A stretch of DNA of 64,000 bases, taken from contig OZ246981.1 of assembly GCA_965232455.1 (NCBI GenBank), forward strand, positions 5,456,001-5,520,000. The letters run 5' to 3'. The notes beneath the pieces were generated by a model that ran no database searches, was not told where the DNA came from, and worked only from the letters and a program-made list of their open reading frames with translations. The position numbers and the translations under genes are program-made. The DNA comes from JBFGFX01 sp965232455 (GTDB lineage: Bacteria; Pseudomonadota; Gammaproteobacteria; Steroidobacterales; Woeseiaceae). Numbering within the stretch: position 1 is the first letter of the stretch; each line of letters opens with the position of its first letter. This document shows positions 48,711 to 58,438 of this stretch, piece after piece.

Positions 48711-50732
48711 CTATTCGTCGTACAGCGCCATCGCCGTCAGCGTCGGGCCGGTTTGCAACATAACGTACTGCTTGCCTTCATGGATATAGGTCATCATGCC
48801 GTAACGGTGGTCTGCCGGTGCCTCGACCCGTCCGATATGCTCGCCGGTCGCCTTGTCGACGGCGTAGACGTAAGGTGTGCCGTCGCTGCCGTTGCCGCCG
48901 TATATCAGCAGCGTTTTCGTTACGACCATTGGTGCGACCGTAAGGCCGTAACCCGTATTCGGAATGTCCATGCCCTCGAGGTCGGGGTGATTGAGAACGA
49001 TGTCCGGCGTCTCGCCGACCGGGATGAACCAAAGATGCTCGCCCGTGTTCATGTCGATCGCCGTGATCCGGTTGTACGGCGGTTTGAACATGGGCAGCCC
49101 GTCCGGACCGCGCACACCGAAACCGCTCAATACGGCGTAATCCGCAACCGTCGTGCCGGTGGGCAGCTCGATCATTGCATCGCGTTCGGCGCCCGGTGCG
49201 ATGACGCGCGTCGTGCAGTGTTTACGCGACGTTACGTACAAAATTCCGCTCTCCGGATCCGCCGCGGCCGGGCCGTCGATGTTGACGCCGCCGATGTCAC
49301 CCGGGCACCACAGCGAGCCTTTGAGTTCCTGTGCGTTGCCGCGATGCAGCGGCGGCTGAAACAACGGACCGATTTCGTAGTCGGCGAGAATGTCGATCAT
49401 CCGCTGACGCAGTTCCGGCGTGAAATCGATCAGGTCGTCTTCGGTAAGGCCCTGGATGTCGTAAGGGGCGGGTTTCGTCGGAAACGGCTGTGTCTCCGAC
49501 AGCTTTTCACCCGGTATCTTCGACGCAGGCACCGGCCGTTCTTCGATCGGCCAGATCGGCTCGCCGGTTACGCGATTGAAGGTGTAGGCGAACGATTGTT
49601 TGGTGACCTGCACGACGATTGGCACGGTTTCCCCGTTTTGTTCGACGTCCATCAACACGGGGGCGGTCGGCGTGTCGTAGTTCCAAATGTCGTGATGCAC
49701 CAGTTGGAAATGCCATTTGCGTTCGCCGGTTTTTACGTCCAGCGCGATCAGGCTGGTGCTGAACAGGTTGTCGCCGGGCCGGAATCCGCCATAAAAATCG
49801 ACCGTTGCGCCGTTCGTCGGTATGTAAACGATGCCGCGCTCCTGGTCGGCCGACAGCGGCGCCCAGGACGAGATGTCCCCCGTCCATTTCCACGCGTCGT
49901 TTTCCCAGGTCTCATGGCCGAACTCTCCCGGCCCGGGCAGCACGTTGAATTTCCAGAGAAACTCGCCGGTTTTCTTGTCGTAGCCGAGAATGTCTCCCGG
50001 GATGTTCTCGACCCGGGACTGGTTGTAACCCTGCTCCGCCGAGTTGCCGACGACAACGACGTCACCGACGACGATCGGCGGTGACGACGAGGTGATGTAA
50101 CCTTTTTCGAGCTTTATGCCGTCATACGGATCGTACTCGTGGCCGAGGTCCGCCAGTAGGTCGACAACGCCGGTGTCCGGGAATCCTTCGACAGGAACTT
50201 TCTTACCGAAACCTTCGAGCGGTTCGCCGGTCTTGGCATCCAGCGCCGTCAGGAAAAATGCCGGCGAAATAATGTAGATGACACCCCGGCCATCGACTTC
50301 GCTATAGGCGACCCCCTTGCCGTAGTCCTTGCGCATCGAATACTCGTGGCGGTAGGTATGCGGCTCGCGATACGACCAGATGGTTTCTCCTGTGGCCGGA
50401 TCGATCGCGACGACGTGGCGTCGAGGGCCGGCAACGGTGTACAGCACGCCGTCGATGTACGTGGGTGTCGAGCGGCCGCTCGCCGAATTGAAACTCGCAC
50501 CGTCCCACACCCAGGCTTCCTCGAGGTCCTCGAAGTTGTCTGCATCGATCAGGTCCGCGGGCGAATAGCGCGTGTGCGCGGAGTCCCCGCCGATAAAATG
50601 CCATGCGCCGTTTGCGGTGCCGGGACTGTCCTGCGCCTGCGCCGGCTGCAGCATCATCATGACGCCAAGCAGAGCGCTGCCGATCGAATAAAAAGGTCGA
50701 GTCACGTTCGGCGACTTCTGAGCTTTGTTCAT
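48711..50732 (-). CDS. PQQ-dependent dehydrogenase (copy 2), Sec-exported
   Basis: 673 residues; AGGGGAAAACA precedes the ATG. A Sec signal peptide (SIGSALLGVMMMLQPAQAQD) replaces the lipoprotein signal of copy 1. The propeller is closely similar to copy 1 along its full length: WHFIGGDSAHTRYSPADLID, RKDYGKGVAYSEVDGRG, HHDIWNYDTPTAPVL and SLWCPGDIGGVNIDGP. Soluble in the periplasm, it would pass electrons to the cytochrome c encoded next. The substrate is unknown. The shared upstream element at 50889-50906 suggests joint regulation with copy 1. Confidence 0.88.
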   Translation of the reverse strand: MNKAQKSPNVTRPFYSIGSALLGVMMMLQPAQAQDSPGTANGAWHFIGGDSAHTRYSPADLIDADNFEDLEEAWVWDGASFNSASGRSTPTYIDGVLYTVAGPRRHVVAIDPATGETIWSYREPHTYRHEYSMRKDYGKGVAYSEVDGRGVIYIISPAFFLTALDAKTGEPLEGFGKKVPVEGFPDTGVVDLLADLGHEYDPYDGIKLEKGYITSSSPPIVVGDVVVVGNSAEQGYNQSRVENIPGDILGYDKKTGEFLWKFNVLPGPGEFGHETWENDAWKWTGDISSWAPLSADQERGIVYIPTNGATVDFYGGFRPGDNLFSTSLIALDVKTGERKWHFQLVHHDIWNYDTPTAPVLMDVEQNGETVPIVVQVTKQSFAYTFNRVTGEPIWPIEERPVPASKIPGEKLSETQPFPTKPAPYDIQGLTEDDLIDFTPELRQRMIDILADYEIGPLFQPPLHRGNAQELKGSLWCPGDIGGVNIDGPAAADPESGILYVTSRKHCTTRVIAPGAERDAMIELPTGTTVADYAVLSGFGVRGPDGLPMFKPPYNRITAIDMNTGEHLWFIPVGETPDIVLNHPDLEGMDIPNTGYGLTVAPMVVTKTLLIYGGNGSDGTPYVYAVDKATGEHIGRVEAPADHRYGMMTYIHEGKQYVMLQTGPTLTAMALYDE

Positions 50733-50888
50733 TGTTTTCCCCTGAGTGCGTATCGGTTGCTCGTCAACGTGACCAGCCGGTCATGCGCTGTTGTTGGGAT
50801 GTCGTGTCAGCGGTGTGACCGAGCCGGAAGCATACCGCAACGCCGATGCTCAGGAAAACCTGATCGAAAGTTCGAGAGCCGTGTAACT

Positions 50889-50906
50889 CTTTGTTTGAGC
50901 GCGAAA
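50889..50906. promoter_or_regulatory. Element shared by the two PQQ dehydrogenase genes, copy 2
   Basis: CTTTGTTTGAGCGCGAAA lies 157 bases upstream of the PQQ dehydrogenase 2 start and differs from the copy at 34492-34509 in one base. It sits in a 204-base gap between that gene and the aminotransferase end. Confidence 0.5.
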
Positions 50907-50936
50907 GTTTCGCGTGAATTCCAAGGAACGAAACGC

Positions 50937-52454
50937 TTATGCCGAGCCGGGTCCTTGCAGCAAAGCGTCCTTCGTCAGTGCGACGATCAGGTCGGCTTCC
51001 GCCGAGGTCATCAGAAAAGACGGGGTGAATCGTAAAGATCGCTTGCCGCCGTGAATAACACCGAGTCCCCTTTTACGTAGATACTCTTCGGTGCTGTCGG
51101 AGCCGTAACACTTGTAACGTTCATCGAGCTCACAGCTCAGCAGCAAGCCGGTTCCCTGGACCTTGGTAATCGCGCCGTCGAGATCGTCCGCCAGCCGTTG
51201 GAACTTGTCCACCAGTTCCCTGCCGCGGTCACGAATGTTTTGGCGCACCGCCGGCGTCAGTTGATCGAGCACCGCCAACGCCACGTCGAGTGCGCGCGGA
51301 TTGCTCGTCATCGTATTGCCGTAGATGCCCGTCCTGTAGAGCGCCGCGGCGCGGTCGGTCATCGCCAGGACCGATAACGGGTATTGACCCGCGTTGAGCG
51401 CTTTCGAGTAGGTCTCCATGTCCGGCGCCGCGAGTCCCTGGAATCCCGGGTAGTCGACGATCGACAATACGCCGTGAGACCTCAAGCCCGCCTGAATCGA
51501 ATCTATCAAGAGCAGGCTGCCGTGTTCCGCCGTCAGTTCACGCGCTCGCGCATAAAAGGCCGGGGAGATCGCCCGCCCGGGATTGCCTTCGCCCATGACC
51601 GGCTCCATGAACATCGCCTCGATGAAAAACTGCTCCTTTTCGGCGCGGGCAAACGCGGCCTCGAGTTCGCCGATGTCGTTCGGCTCCACCGTGAGCAGAT
51701 AGTCCTTGTCCTCGAAACTGCGAAGGTATTTCCGGTAGGCGCGGATTGACGAGTCCGAATATCTCGCGGGCCTGTCGGTTCTCCCGTGAAAGCTGCCGCG
51801 AAGGGTCAAGCCGCGGACGGCCCGGCCCGCATACCGGCCGCCGTCGTCGGTCATCGTCTTGGCGTTGACGTCCGCAAGCCGGGATGCCACGGTCACCGAC
51901 TCGGAGCCGCTGTTCAGGCACAAAAAATGGCTAAACGGCATTTCGTCACCGTCGCGTGAGTGCCCGATCTCCCGTCGAAGGTATTCGATGAGCGTCATCT
52001 GGCTGACGTTCGGCGTCATGATGTTCGCCATCACGTGCGGCTGATTCATTGCATCCAGAACCGCGTCGGGCGCATGCCCCAAGCCGAGCATGCCGTAGCC
52101 GCCGCAGTCGTAAATGACGGCGCCCTTGATGGACACGACCCAGGGTCCCTTGGCGCCGGCCGCGACATACGGATTGACGGCGTCTTCGGCGTAGAAATTT
52201 ACGATGTGTCGCTGCACCTGGGCCATCTGGGCGGCTTCGTCCAGGGCCAGAAAATCCGGGCGTGACTCCAGCAGCTCGCTGAACAGCGCATGAGCCTGTT
52301 CAATGGCGTCGCCGAGATCGCTACCGCGGCCGAGAAAGTCCTTGACGGTTCGGTCGTCGAGCCCGGTCGTCAGCGCAACCCCTCCGTGTGCGCGCATCGC
52401 CTGCAAACGCTCGAGGTGGATACTCGCATCTACCAGTTCGGCTGGCTGCGCCAT
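50937..52454 (-). CDS. Class III aminotransferase, variant
   Basis: 505 residues; AGGAG precedes the ATG. It has an N-terminal helical extension of about 90 residues, then the class III core: GAVIYDCGGYGMLGLGHAPD, the PLP phosphate loop LNSGSESVTVASRLAD, SFHGRTDRPA and the PLP lysine in TYSKALNAGQYPLSVLAM. The usual DEVQTGxGRTG is replaced by IDSIQAGLRSHG, keeping the Asp that contacts the PLP nitrogen but not the Glu. NTMTSNPRALDVAL follows. It probably transfers an omega- or alpha-amino group; lysine 6-aminotransferase-like enzymes are one option. It stands alone. Confidence 0.82.
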   Translation of the reverse strand: MAQPAELVDASIHLERLQAMRAHGGVALTTGLDDRTVKDFLGRGSDLGDAIEQAHALFSELLESRPDFLALDEAAQMAQVQRHIVNFYAEDAVNPYVAAGAKGPWVVSIKGAVIYDCGGYGMLGLGHAPDAVLDAMNQPHVMANIMTPNVSQMTLIEYLRREIGHSRDGDEMPFSHFLCLNSGSESVTVASRLADVNAKTMTDDGGRYAGRAVRGLTLRGSFHGRTDRPARYSDSSIRAYRKYLRSFEDKDYLLTVEPNDIGELEAAFARAEKEQFFIEAMFMEPVMGEGNPGRAISPAFYARARELTAEHGSLLLIDSIQAGLRSHGVLSIVDYPGFQGLAAPDMETYSKALNAGQYPLSVLAMTDRAAALYRTGIYGNTMTSNPRALDVALAVLDQLTPAVRQNIRDRGRELVDKFQRLADDLDGAITKVQGTGLLLSCELDERYKCYGSDSTEEYLRKRGLGVIHGGKRSLRFTPSFLMTSAEADLIVALTKDALLQGPGSA

Positions 52455-52821
52455 CGGAAATCTCCTTGAATAACAACGTAATAGCTCATTTTATCAAACC
52501 CATTGCGATATTGACCCAAACAGTCTCACGATATGTGATGCTCAACAGGCGCAAATGCGAGCCGCCGTCTTCGCGGCTGGGTCGGGGAAACCAGAATCAA
52601 CGCGGTGATACGACATAATGTCCCTGTCTGATGCCATCGTCCCACGCGGCAAAATCCCTCGCAACAAAGGATCATTTCGGGCACTGGGTTTTTGAGACGC
52701 GTGTCGTTGCCGGGGTTCCCCGGCCCGCTATGCTAATCCTTTGGACGCTCTCCATTGCGCATCGGCCGTGCGGCGCCTCCGCAGCCTGCAAGAGCAGCGT
52801 TATGAACAGGATTCAGATGAC
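52455..52821. other. Intergenic region
   Basis: 367 bases between the divergent aminotransferase and the substrate-binding lipoprotein. The left part (52475-52545) is AT-rich and probably holds the aminotransferase promoter. The right part could encode an N-terminal extension of the lipoprotein from TTG 52741, but that extension precedes the signal sequence and is unlikely. I see no RNA gene, repeat or terminator. Confidence 0.4.
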
Positions 52822-53880
52822 GTGCGCCGGACCGATCACAGACCGCGAATTCTTGCCCGCCTGCTAGTGCTGGGGCTGACGGCGCTGATGTCCGGTTGTT
52901 CTTTCCTCGCGTCGCTCTCGGCGCCCGATGCGGGCGAACCCGTGGTGGAGCCACAGCTTCCGCCGGACTTGAAACCGGTGACGCCGTCCGTCGAACCCGA
53001 CGATCCGGCGCCGGAACCCGCGGTGGCCGACGATCCGGAACCCGTTGCCGTCCCCGACACGCTTCGCGTTGCGGTATTGCTCAGCGCCCGCACGGCGGCC
53101 TACGAGAACGTCGCCAACGCACTGGCCGCGCAGCTTGAGAACGTCGATATATACGATTTGACGGACCGGAGCCTCACGCCGAACGAAACGCTCGAAAGTA
53201 TCCGCTCGTCGGGGACCGAGGTCGTCGTGGCGATCGGAATTCGAGCAACGGCGCTCGCCCATTCGATCGAGGGGGTGCCTGTCGTGTTCTCCCAGGTGTT
53301 CAATATTGGCGAGATCGATCTGGGAGCGGACACGGTCAGAGGCGTTTCCGTGTTGCCGCCGCTGGACCTGCAGATGGCGGCCTGGCGTGAGCTAAACCCA
53401 AACCTTAGCAGTGTCGGAGCCATCATAGGCACGGGTCACGAGCGCCTCATCGATGAAGCCACGCGTTCGGCCGAGGCGAACGGCGTGCGATTCCAGTACC
53501 GCCTCGCGCAGTCCGATCGGGAGACGCTGTACCTGTTCACCCGCCTGGTTCCCGATATCGATGGGTTCTGGCTGTTCCCGGACAATCGCATTCTCAGCGC
53601 GTCGGTGCTTCGGCAGATGTTGACCTACGCCAACCGGCATCGGGTGCAGGTCGCGGTGTTCAACGACTCGCTGCTGGCGCTCGGCGCGACCATCAGCACG
53701 ACGTCCGTTGACGAGGACATCGCGGAGACGATCGTTGCGGTGGCCAACAAACTGCTAAATGAGGGCGGCATCGGCGTGCCGACGGTTACGCCTTTAAATA
53801 AAATTCAGATACGCACCAGTGCGACGGGTCCACTGCAAATCGCCGGGGACGCGCACGACATCTCCGAGGGCAGACGTTGA
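52822..53880 (+). CDS. ABC-type substrate-binding lipoprotein (PF04392-like)
   Basis: 352 residues from GTG 52822, which places the lipoprotein signal at the N-terminus (RLLVLGLTALMSGC). A Pro/Glu/Asp-rich linker (about 35-75) precedes a two-lobed periplasmic binding domain: LRVAVLLSARTAAYENVANA, VVVAIGIRATALAHSIEGVP and VFSQVFNIGEIDLGADTVRG. Later come IDGFWLFPDNRILSASVLRQ and VFNDSLLALGATISTTSVDE. No ABC permease or ATPase gene is near. Its stop overlaps the GGDEF-EAL gene by four bases (TTGA), suggesting a sensor role: ligand binding passed to the membrane GGDEF-EAL protein. Confidence 0.8.
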   Translation: MRRTDHRPRILARLLVLGLTALMSGCSFLASLSAPDAGEPVVEPQLPPDLKPVTPSVEPDDPAPEPAVADDPEPVAVPDTLRVAVLLSARTAAYENVANALAAQLENVDIYDLTDRSLTPNETLESIRSSGTEVVVAIGIRATALAHSIEGVPVVFSQVFNIGEIDLGADTVRGVSVLPPLDLQMAAWRELNPNLSSVGAIIGTGHERLIDEATRSAEANGVRFQYRLAQSDRETLYLFTRLVPDIDGFWLFPDNRILSASVLRQMLTYANRHRVQVAVFNDSLLALGATISTTSVDEDIAETIVAVANKLLNEGGIGVPTVTPLNKIQIRTSATGPLQIAGDAHDISEGRR

Positions 53881-56111
53881 GGACCTGGATTTCATCAGTC
53901 CTCAGCCACTCGAAACTCCGTGACGATCTAAGGAAACTGGTGAGCTTCGGGGGGCAGCGCGTGCTGATCCACGAAATCATGTCTCTCCAGATTCTGATCA
54001 CCGCAATCATCGGCGCGCTCGCGATTGCCGGATTGTACTGGGGTGGACAGTGGGTGCTGCAAAAGAACTACAGCCGCTGGGCAATGCAGTGGACTGACGA
54101 GTTGCATGAGCTCGGCGCCCCGCTTTACCTGCCATACGGTGAAGAGGTGACGCTGCGTCTCGAGCGCTACATCGACAAGTATCAGGAAATCGACAAGGTT
54201 CGATTCTATCGCGCAGACGGGTCGCCGCTGATGTCCGTGTCGAACAGCAGCGACGCCGGCGCCGCGGCGGTCGAGTCGATGCGTCCGGACTTGCTCGATG
54301 AGGTGACGGCGCTGATTGGCGCCGATGAGCCCTATCTGATGCTCAGCAGTCTGTTGGACGTGCGGCTGTTCGAGATTTACGCGCCGATCTGGACCGCTTC
54401 CATCGAAAATGACGGGCTGTTCGATTTCGATCCCATGTCCGATGAAACCGAAGCATCCATGAGGCTGGTCGGTTTCGTGGGGCTCGAACTCAATTTCTCG
54501 GAATTCCACGAGAACCTGCTGAACAATATCAAGCTCGCGATTCTCGCGCTGCTGGTTCTGTTGATCGTGTCCGGTTTCCTGGGCCGCATGTCGTTGCGCA
54601 GGGCGCTGCGGGCGATATCGGATTTGCAGCAACCGATCGCCGAACTCGCGAAAGGCAATCTGTCGGTCAAGTTCAAGCCGGCGGCGCACCGGGAGATTTC
54701 GGAGATCGTCGAGGCGCTGGAGTCCACCGCAACGGCGCTCGGCGAACGCGATGCGAAACTGCTGCGATTGGCAAATCACGATCCCCTGACGGGCCTGTTC
54801 AATCGTCGGCGTTTTGTCGACGAACTGAAACAGCTGTTAACCAAACCGGCGACGTCAAAAAGCCTCGGCTCGCTGTTTTTCGTTGATCTCGACCAGTTCA
54901 AATACGTCAACGACACCTGCGGGCATCCGGCGGGCGACCGCCTGATCATTACCGTTGCGGAACGGCTGCGGGCAACCGTCGGCGACCGGGGGGTCGTGGC
55001 GCGGTTTGGCGGCGACGAGTTTGCGATCCTCGTGCCGGACGTGGGTAAGCGTGAAGCAAAGAAGCTATCGGAAAACGTTCTCGAAGACATGCGGCAACTG
55101 TCGCACGTCGAGGACGACAACGTCATCCACGTGCACTGCAGTATCGGAATCACGATGATCAAAGCGGGCGAGGCAACCCATGACGATTTGATTGCGCAGG
55201 CCGACATCGCGTGCCGTGAGGCCAAGGCGCGAGGTCGGAACCGCGCACAATTCTACCGGGTGTCCAAGCGAGAGACCCAGCAGATGGCCGCGGACGTCGG
55301 CTGGATGCGCACGCTGCGGGAGGCGATCGATCAGAATCTTTTTTCGTTGCGCTTTCAGCCCGTTGTAAACATCACGAGCGGCGAAACGTCTCATCATGAG
55401 GTCCTGGTCCGTTTGAAGCTGGCCGACGGTCAAATGGCCGGGCCCGACATGTTTCTGCCGGCGGCGGTGCGTTTCGGTTTGATGGCGGAGATCGACGCCT
55501 GGATGATAACGAATGCGCTGGCGGCGCAGGCGAAACACGCCAAGGACGACCCGGCGTTGCGGCTTGCCGTCAATCTGTCGGCGAATGCATTCGAGACCGA
55601 GGACCTGTCCGGATTTGTCGCCGCCCAACTGGAAAAACACGGTGTTTCTCCCCGCAACATCGTATTCGAGATTACGGAGAACCTTGCGGTTCGGCACCTG
55701 ACGCACGTCGAACGTCAGGTTGCGGCGCTGCGTGACATGGGTTGCGAGGTTGCGTTGGACGACTTTGGCAAGGGTTACAGTTCGCTTGGATACATCCAGC
55801 AGCTGTCTTTCGACTACATCAAGATTGACGGTTCGTTCATCCGCAACCTGGTCAAGAACCCCGTGGATCAGAAGATGGTCCGCCTCATCGCCGAAATTGG
55901 ACGAGAGGCCGGCATGAAAACGATCGCAGAGTACGTGCAAAGCGGCCCCGCGTTTTCGTTGCTCGCCGAACTGGGGGTCGACTTTGCACAAGGTTATTAC
56001 GTCGGTAAACCCGTTGCCGTCCCGCGTCCCCGCACCCTGCCCGTGGCGCTGGCCAGTAAACGCAGGAAACACCGCATGGCCGACAAAACGGGCCAATCGG
56101 CAAGTCCCTAG
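53877..56111 (+). CDS. Membrane sensor diguanylate cyclase/phosphodiesterase (GGDEF-EAL)
   Basis: 744 residues, TTG start overlapping the lipoprotein stop. A first membrane helix (LQILITAIIGALAIAGLYWG, about 37-56), a periplasmic loop of about 160 residues, a second helix (LAILALLVLLIVSGFLG), a HAMP-like linker, then GGDEF with intact RFGGDEFAIL near residue 380 and an EAL domain. The EAL start reads EVLVRL, and NLSANAF, EITENLA, DDFGKGYSS and KIDGSFI keep the metal and catalytic residues; GVE near the end reads EYVQ. It may both make and break c-di-GMP. The fused expression with a binding lipoprotein suggests control by a periplasmic ligand. Confidence 0.9.
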   Translation: MRTWISSVLSHSKLRDDLRKLVSFGGQRVLIHEIMSLQILITAIIGALAIAGLYWGGQWVLQKNYSRWAMQWTDELHELGAPLYLPYGEEVTLRLERYIDKYQEIDKVRFYRADGSPLMSVSNSSDAGAAAVESMRPDLLDEVTALIGADEPYLMLSSLLDVRLFEIYAPIWTASIENDGLFDFDPMSDETEASMRLVGFVGLELNFSEFHENLLNNIKLAILALLVLLIVSGFLGRMSLRRALRAISDLQQPIAELAKGNLSVKFKPAAHREISEIVEALESTATALGERDAKLLRLANHDPLTGLFNRRRFVDELKQLLTKPATSKSLGSLFFVDLDQFKYVNDTCGHPAGDRLIITVAERLRATVGDRGVVARFGGDEFAILVPDVGKREAKKLSENVLEDMRQLSHVEDDNVIHVHCSIGITMIKAGEATHDDLIAQADIACREAKARGRNRAQFYRVSKRETQQMAADVGWMRTLREAIDQNLFSLRFQPVVNITSGETSHHEVLVRLKLADGQMAGPDMFLPAAVRFGLMAEIDAWMITNALAAQAKHAKDDPALRLAVNLSANAFETEDLSGFVAAQLEKHGVSPRNIVFEITENLAVRHLTHVERQVAALRDMGCEVALDDFGKGYSSLGYIQQLSFDYIKIDGSFIRNLVKNPVDQKMVRLIAEIGREAGMKTIAEYVQSGPAFSLLAELGVDFAQGYYVGKPVAVPRPRTLPVALASKRRKHRMADKTGQSASP

Positions 56112-56336
56112 CCCCGCCCAATGCCCGCGCCATAAGGGCGATACCGATCCATACCGGCTCGCCGTTACGGGAATATTTCACCTGCCCGCAGCTGCGCATT
56201 CTCCCAGAAAAAGAAAGGTTACGTAGGTAATAACCACGACGATTCCGGCCGCTGCCATCCACTAGAATCGAGACGTCTAAGAATAATCACAGTCCTACGA
56301 GTAACAATATCCGATCACTAGCGGGGATCGAAAGTG

Positions 56337-57107
56337 ATGAAACGAACGATCATGCTGCCTGGCATCATCAGCGCAATTCTTGTTGGGGTTGCCGCTACGG
56401 CACCCGCGCAGGAATTGCAGGACGCACTGTCAACTCAGTCCGAGAGTTTACAGAACAGCGTCGAAGTTCAGAATCGGGTGAACGCGCTGGATGACGAGAC
56501 GCGCGCCATGCTGAACGAATACCGACAGACCATGTCGCAAATCACGGACCTCGGCGCGTACAACGAGCAGCTCGAACGGTTGGTTGCCACACAGCGGGTT
56601 GAGCTGGCGGATTACGAACGGCAGTTTCAGGAAATCGAAATCACGAAACGCCGGATCCTTCCGCTCATCGTGCGAATGATCGAAGTGCTGGGTGAATTCG
56701 TCGCCATCGACATCCCGTTTCTCGAAACGGAACGCGGCATGCGTATCGCCGAGCTGAATAACCTGATGGAGCGCCCGGAAGTTCCGACGTCGGAAAAATA
56801 TCGGCGTACCACCGAGGCGTATCAGATAGAACTGGAGTATGGCCACACCATCGAGGCCTACGAAGGCGAGATGGAGGTGGATGGAGAAGCAAGAACGGTC
56901 AACTTTCTCCGTTACGGACGGCTCGGGCTTTATTACATGACGCTCGACGGTCTGGAGATTGGCTACTGGGATACCGACCAGGACCGTTGGCTGCGGCTAG
57001 ATGACGAATACCGCCAGTCGCTCGATCGCGCCATCCGAATTGCACGTAAACAGCTGCCGCCGGATCTCACGCGATTGCCGGTGCCCGCGCCGGAGGATCG
57101 GACATGA
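56337..57107 (+). CDS. DUF3450 protein of the TonB2-type operon
   Basis: 256 residues from ATG 56337 (a GTG three bases earlier is in frame); GGGGA lies upstream. A signal peptide (MLPGIISAILVGVAATAPAQ) precedes a long coiled-coil region (residues 25-110) and then the DUF3450 core: ILPLIVRMIEVLGEFVAIDI, YRRTTEAYQIELEYGHTIEA and FLRYGRLGLYYMTLDGLEIG. It is periplasmic. DUF3450 genes typically begin TonB2 clusters like this one, and their products are thought to help the TonB complex. It overlaps the TtpC-like gene by four bases. Confidence 0.9.
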   Translation: MKRTIMLPGIISAILVGVAATAPAQELQDALSTQSESLQNSVEVQNRVNALDDETRAMLNEYRQTMSQITDLGAYNEQLERLVATQRVELADYERQFQEIEITKRRILPLIVRMIEVLGEFVAIDIPFLETERGMRIAELNNLMERPEVPTSEKYRRTTEAYQIELEYGHTIEAYEGEMEVDGEARTVNFLRYGRLGLYYMTLDGLEIGYWDTDQDRWLRLDDEYRQSLDRAIRIARKQLPPDLTRLPVPAPEDRT

Positions 57108-58438
57108 TTCGTGAACTGAAGGCGATTGCGTTTGTCGCGGCGCTGATCCCCGCGTGTGCGTTTGCGACGGGTGAGGATCTGGACGCGCTGGTCGAATCGG
57201 TGCGTCAGGAGGCGCTGCGCGAAGCGGCTTACGATGAGGAGCGAATCGAACGGTTTCTGACGGCTCGGGAGGAACAGGAAGCGCTGCTGAGCGCCGCCCG
57301 CGCCGAGCTTGCGGCGGCGAATCAACGGGCCGACGAGCTCCGCAACGAGTACGAGGGCAACGAGCGGACGCTGACGCAGTACGAAGCGGAACTGCGGGAA
57401 CGGGCCGGTGATCTCAACGACACCTTCGCCATCGTACGGCAGACCGCCCTGAATGCGCACAGCGTTCTCGAGTCGTCGCTCGTCGCGGCCGAACAGGAAG
57501 AGCGATCGCCGTTCCTCGAAGTGCTCGGCAAGGGCGAAAAACCGCCGTCCATCGATGACATCAAGCGTCTCTGGACCACGGTCATGTCCGAGATCAGCGA
57601 GTCGGGCAAGGTGGTGCGATTCAACGCCACCGTGATCAAGCCGCAGGGAGACGAGCAGGTTCAGCCGGTAACCCGCGCCGGCGTTTTCAACTCTGTCAGC
57701 AACGGTGCTTTCCTGCGATATCTGCCGGAGACCGGGAAACTCGTCGAGCTGAGCCGGCAACCCGCACCGCGGTTCCAACGCATGGCCGAGTCGTTGGAAT
57801 CGGCGCAGTCCGGCGTCGTTGCAATGGCTTTGGATCCCTCGAAAGGAGCAATCCTGAGCCTGATGGTGCAATCGCCGGATCTTTCCGAACGGGTCGGTCA
57901 AGGCGGCGCCATCGGCTACCTGATCCTCGTGCTGGGCGCCATCGGCGTCGTGATCGTGATTCAGCGCGGCATCGGAATACTGCTGTCCCGCCGTGCCATT
58001 GACGCCCAGGCCGCCTCAAAGGAGGCCGGCGGCAAAAATCCGTTGGGCCGCCTGCAGAACGTGGCGGAGGAGATGTCGGGGGACGATCTCGAAGCGGTCG
58101 GTATTCGCCTCGATGAGCAGCTCGCCGAAGAAAGCTCGAAGCTCAACCGAGGCCTCCCCACGGTGGCGGTGCTGGCGGCCGTCAGTCCCTTGCTCGGATT
58201 GCTGGGCACGGTGACGGGCATGATCGAAACTTTCCAGTCGATTACCCTGTTTGGCACCGGCGATCCCAAGCTCATGTCGGGCGGCATCTCGCAGGCGTTA
58301 ATCACCACTCAGCTGGGCCTGGCCGTCGCGATTCCGCTGGTGCTGTTCCACAGCCTGCTGGTCGGAAGGGCGAACCGGATCGTCGAACGCCTCGGCAAAT
58401 ACTCCAGCGATCTTTTGACCGGGCATGAACTGGACTAA
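57104..58438 (+). CDS. TtpC-like MotA/TolQ/ExbB proton channel protein
   Basis: 444 residues. A signal or first membrane segment (IAFVAALIPACAFATGEDLD), a long coiled coil (40-135), a central region with IGYLILVLGAIGVVIVIQRG as a membrane helix near 268-287, and a C-terminal MotA/TolQ/ExbB domain: LPTVAVLAAVSPLLGLLGTV with TGMIETFQSIT, then GGISQALITTQLGLAVAIPL. This is the TtpC type found in Vibrio TonB2 systems, needed with ExbB2/ExbD2. It overlaps the ExbB gene by 14 bases. Confidence 0.9.
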   Translation: MIRELKAIAFVAALIPACAFATGEDLDALVESVRQEALREAAYDEERIERFLTAREEQEALLSAARAELAAANQRADELRNEYEGNERTLTQYEAELRERAGDLNDTFAIVRQTALNAHSVLESSLVAAEQEERSPFLEVLGKGEKPPSIDDIKRLWTTVMSEISESGKVVRFNATVIKPQGDEQVQPVTRAGVFNSVSNGAFLRYLPETGKLVELSRQPAPRFQRMAESLESAQSGVVAMALDPSKGAILSLMVQSPDLSERVGQGGAIGYLILVLGAIGVVIVIQRGIGILLSRRAIDAQAASKEAGGKNPLGRLQNVAEEMSGDDLEAVGIRLDEQLAEESSKLNRGLPTVAVLAAVSPLLGLLGTVTGMIETFQSITLFGTGDPKLMSGGISQALITTQLGLAVAIPLVLFHSLLVGRANRIVERLGKYSSDLLTGHELD

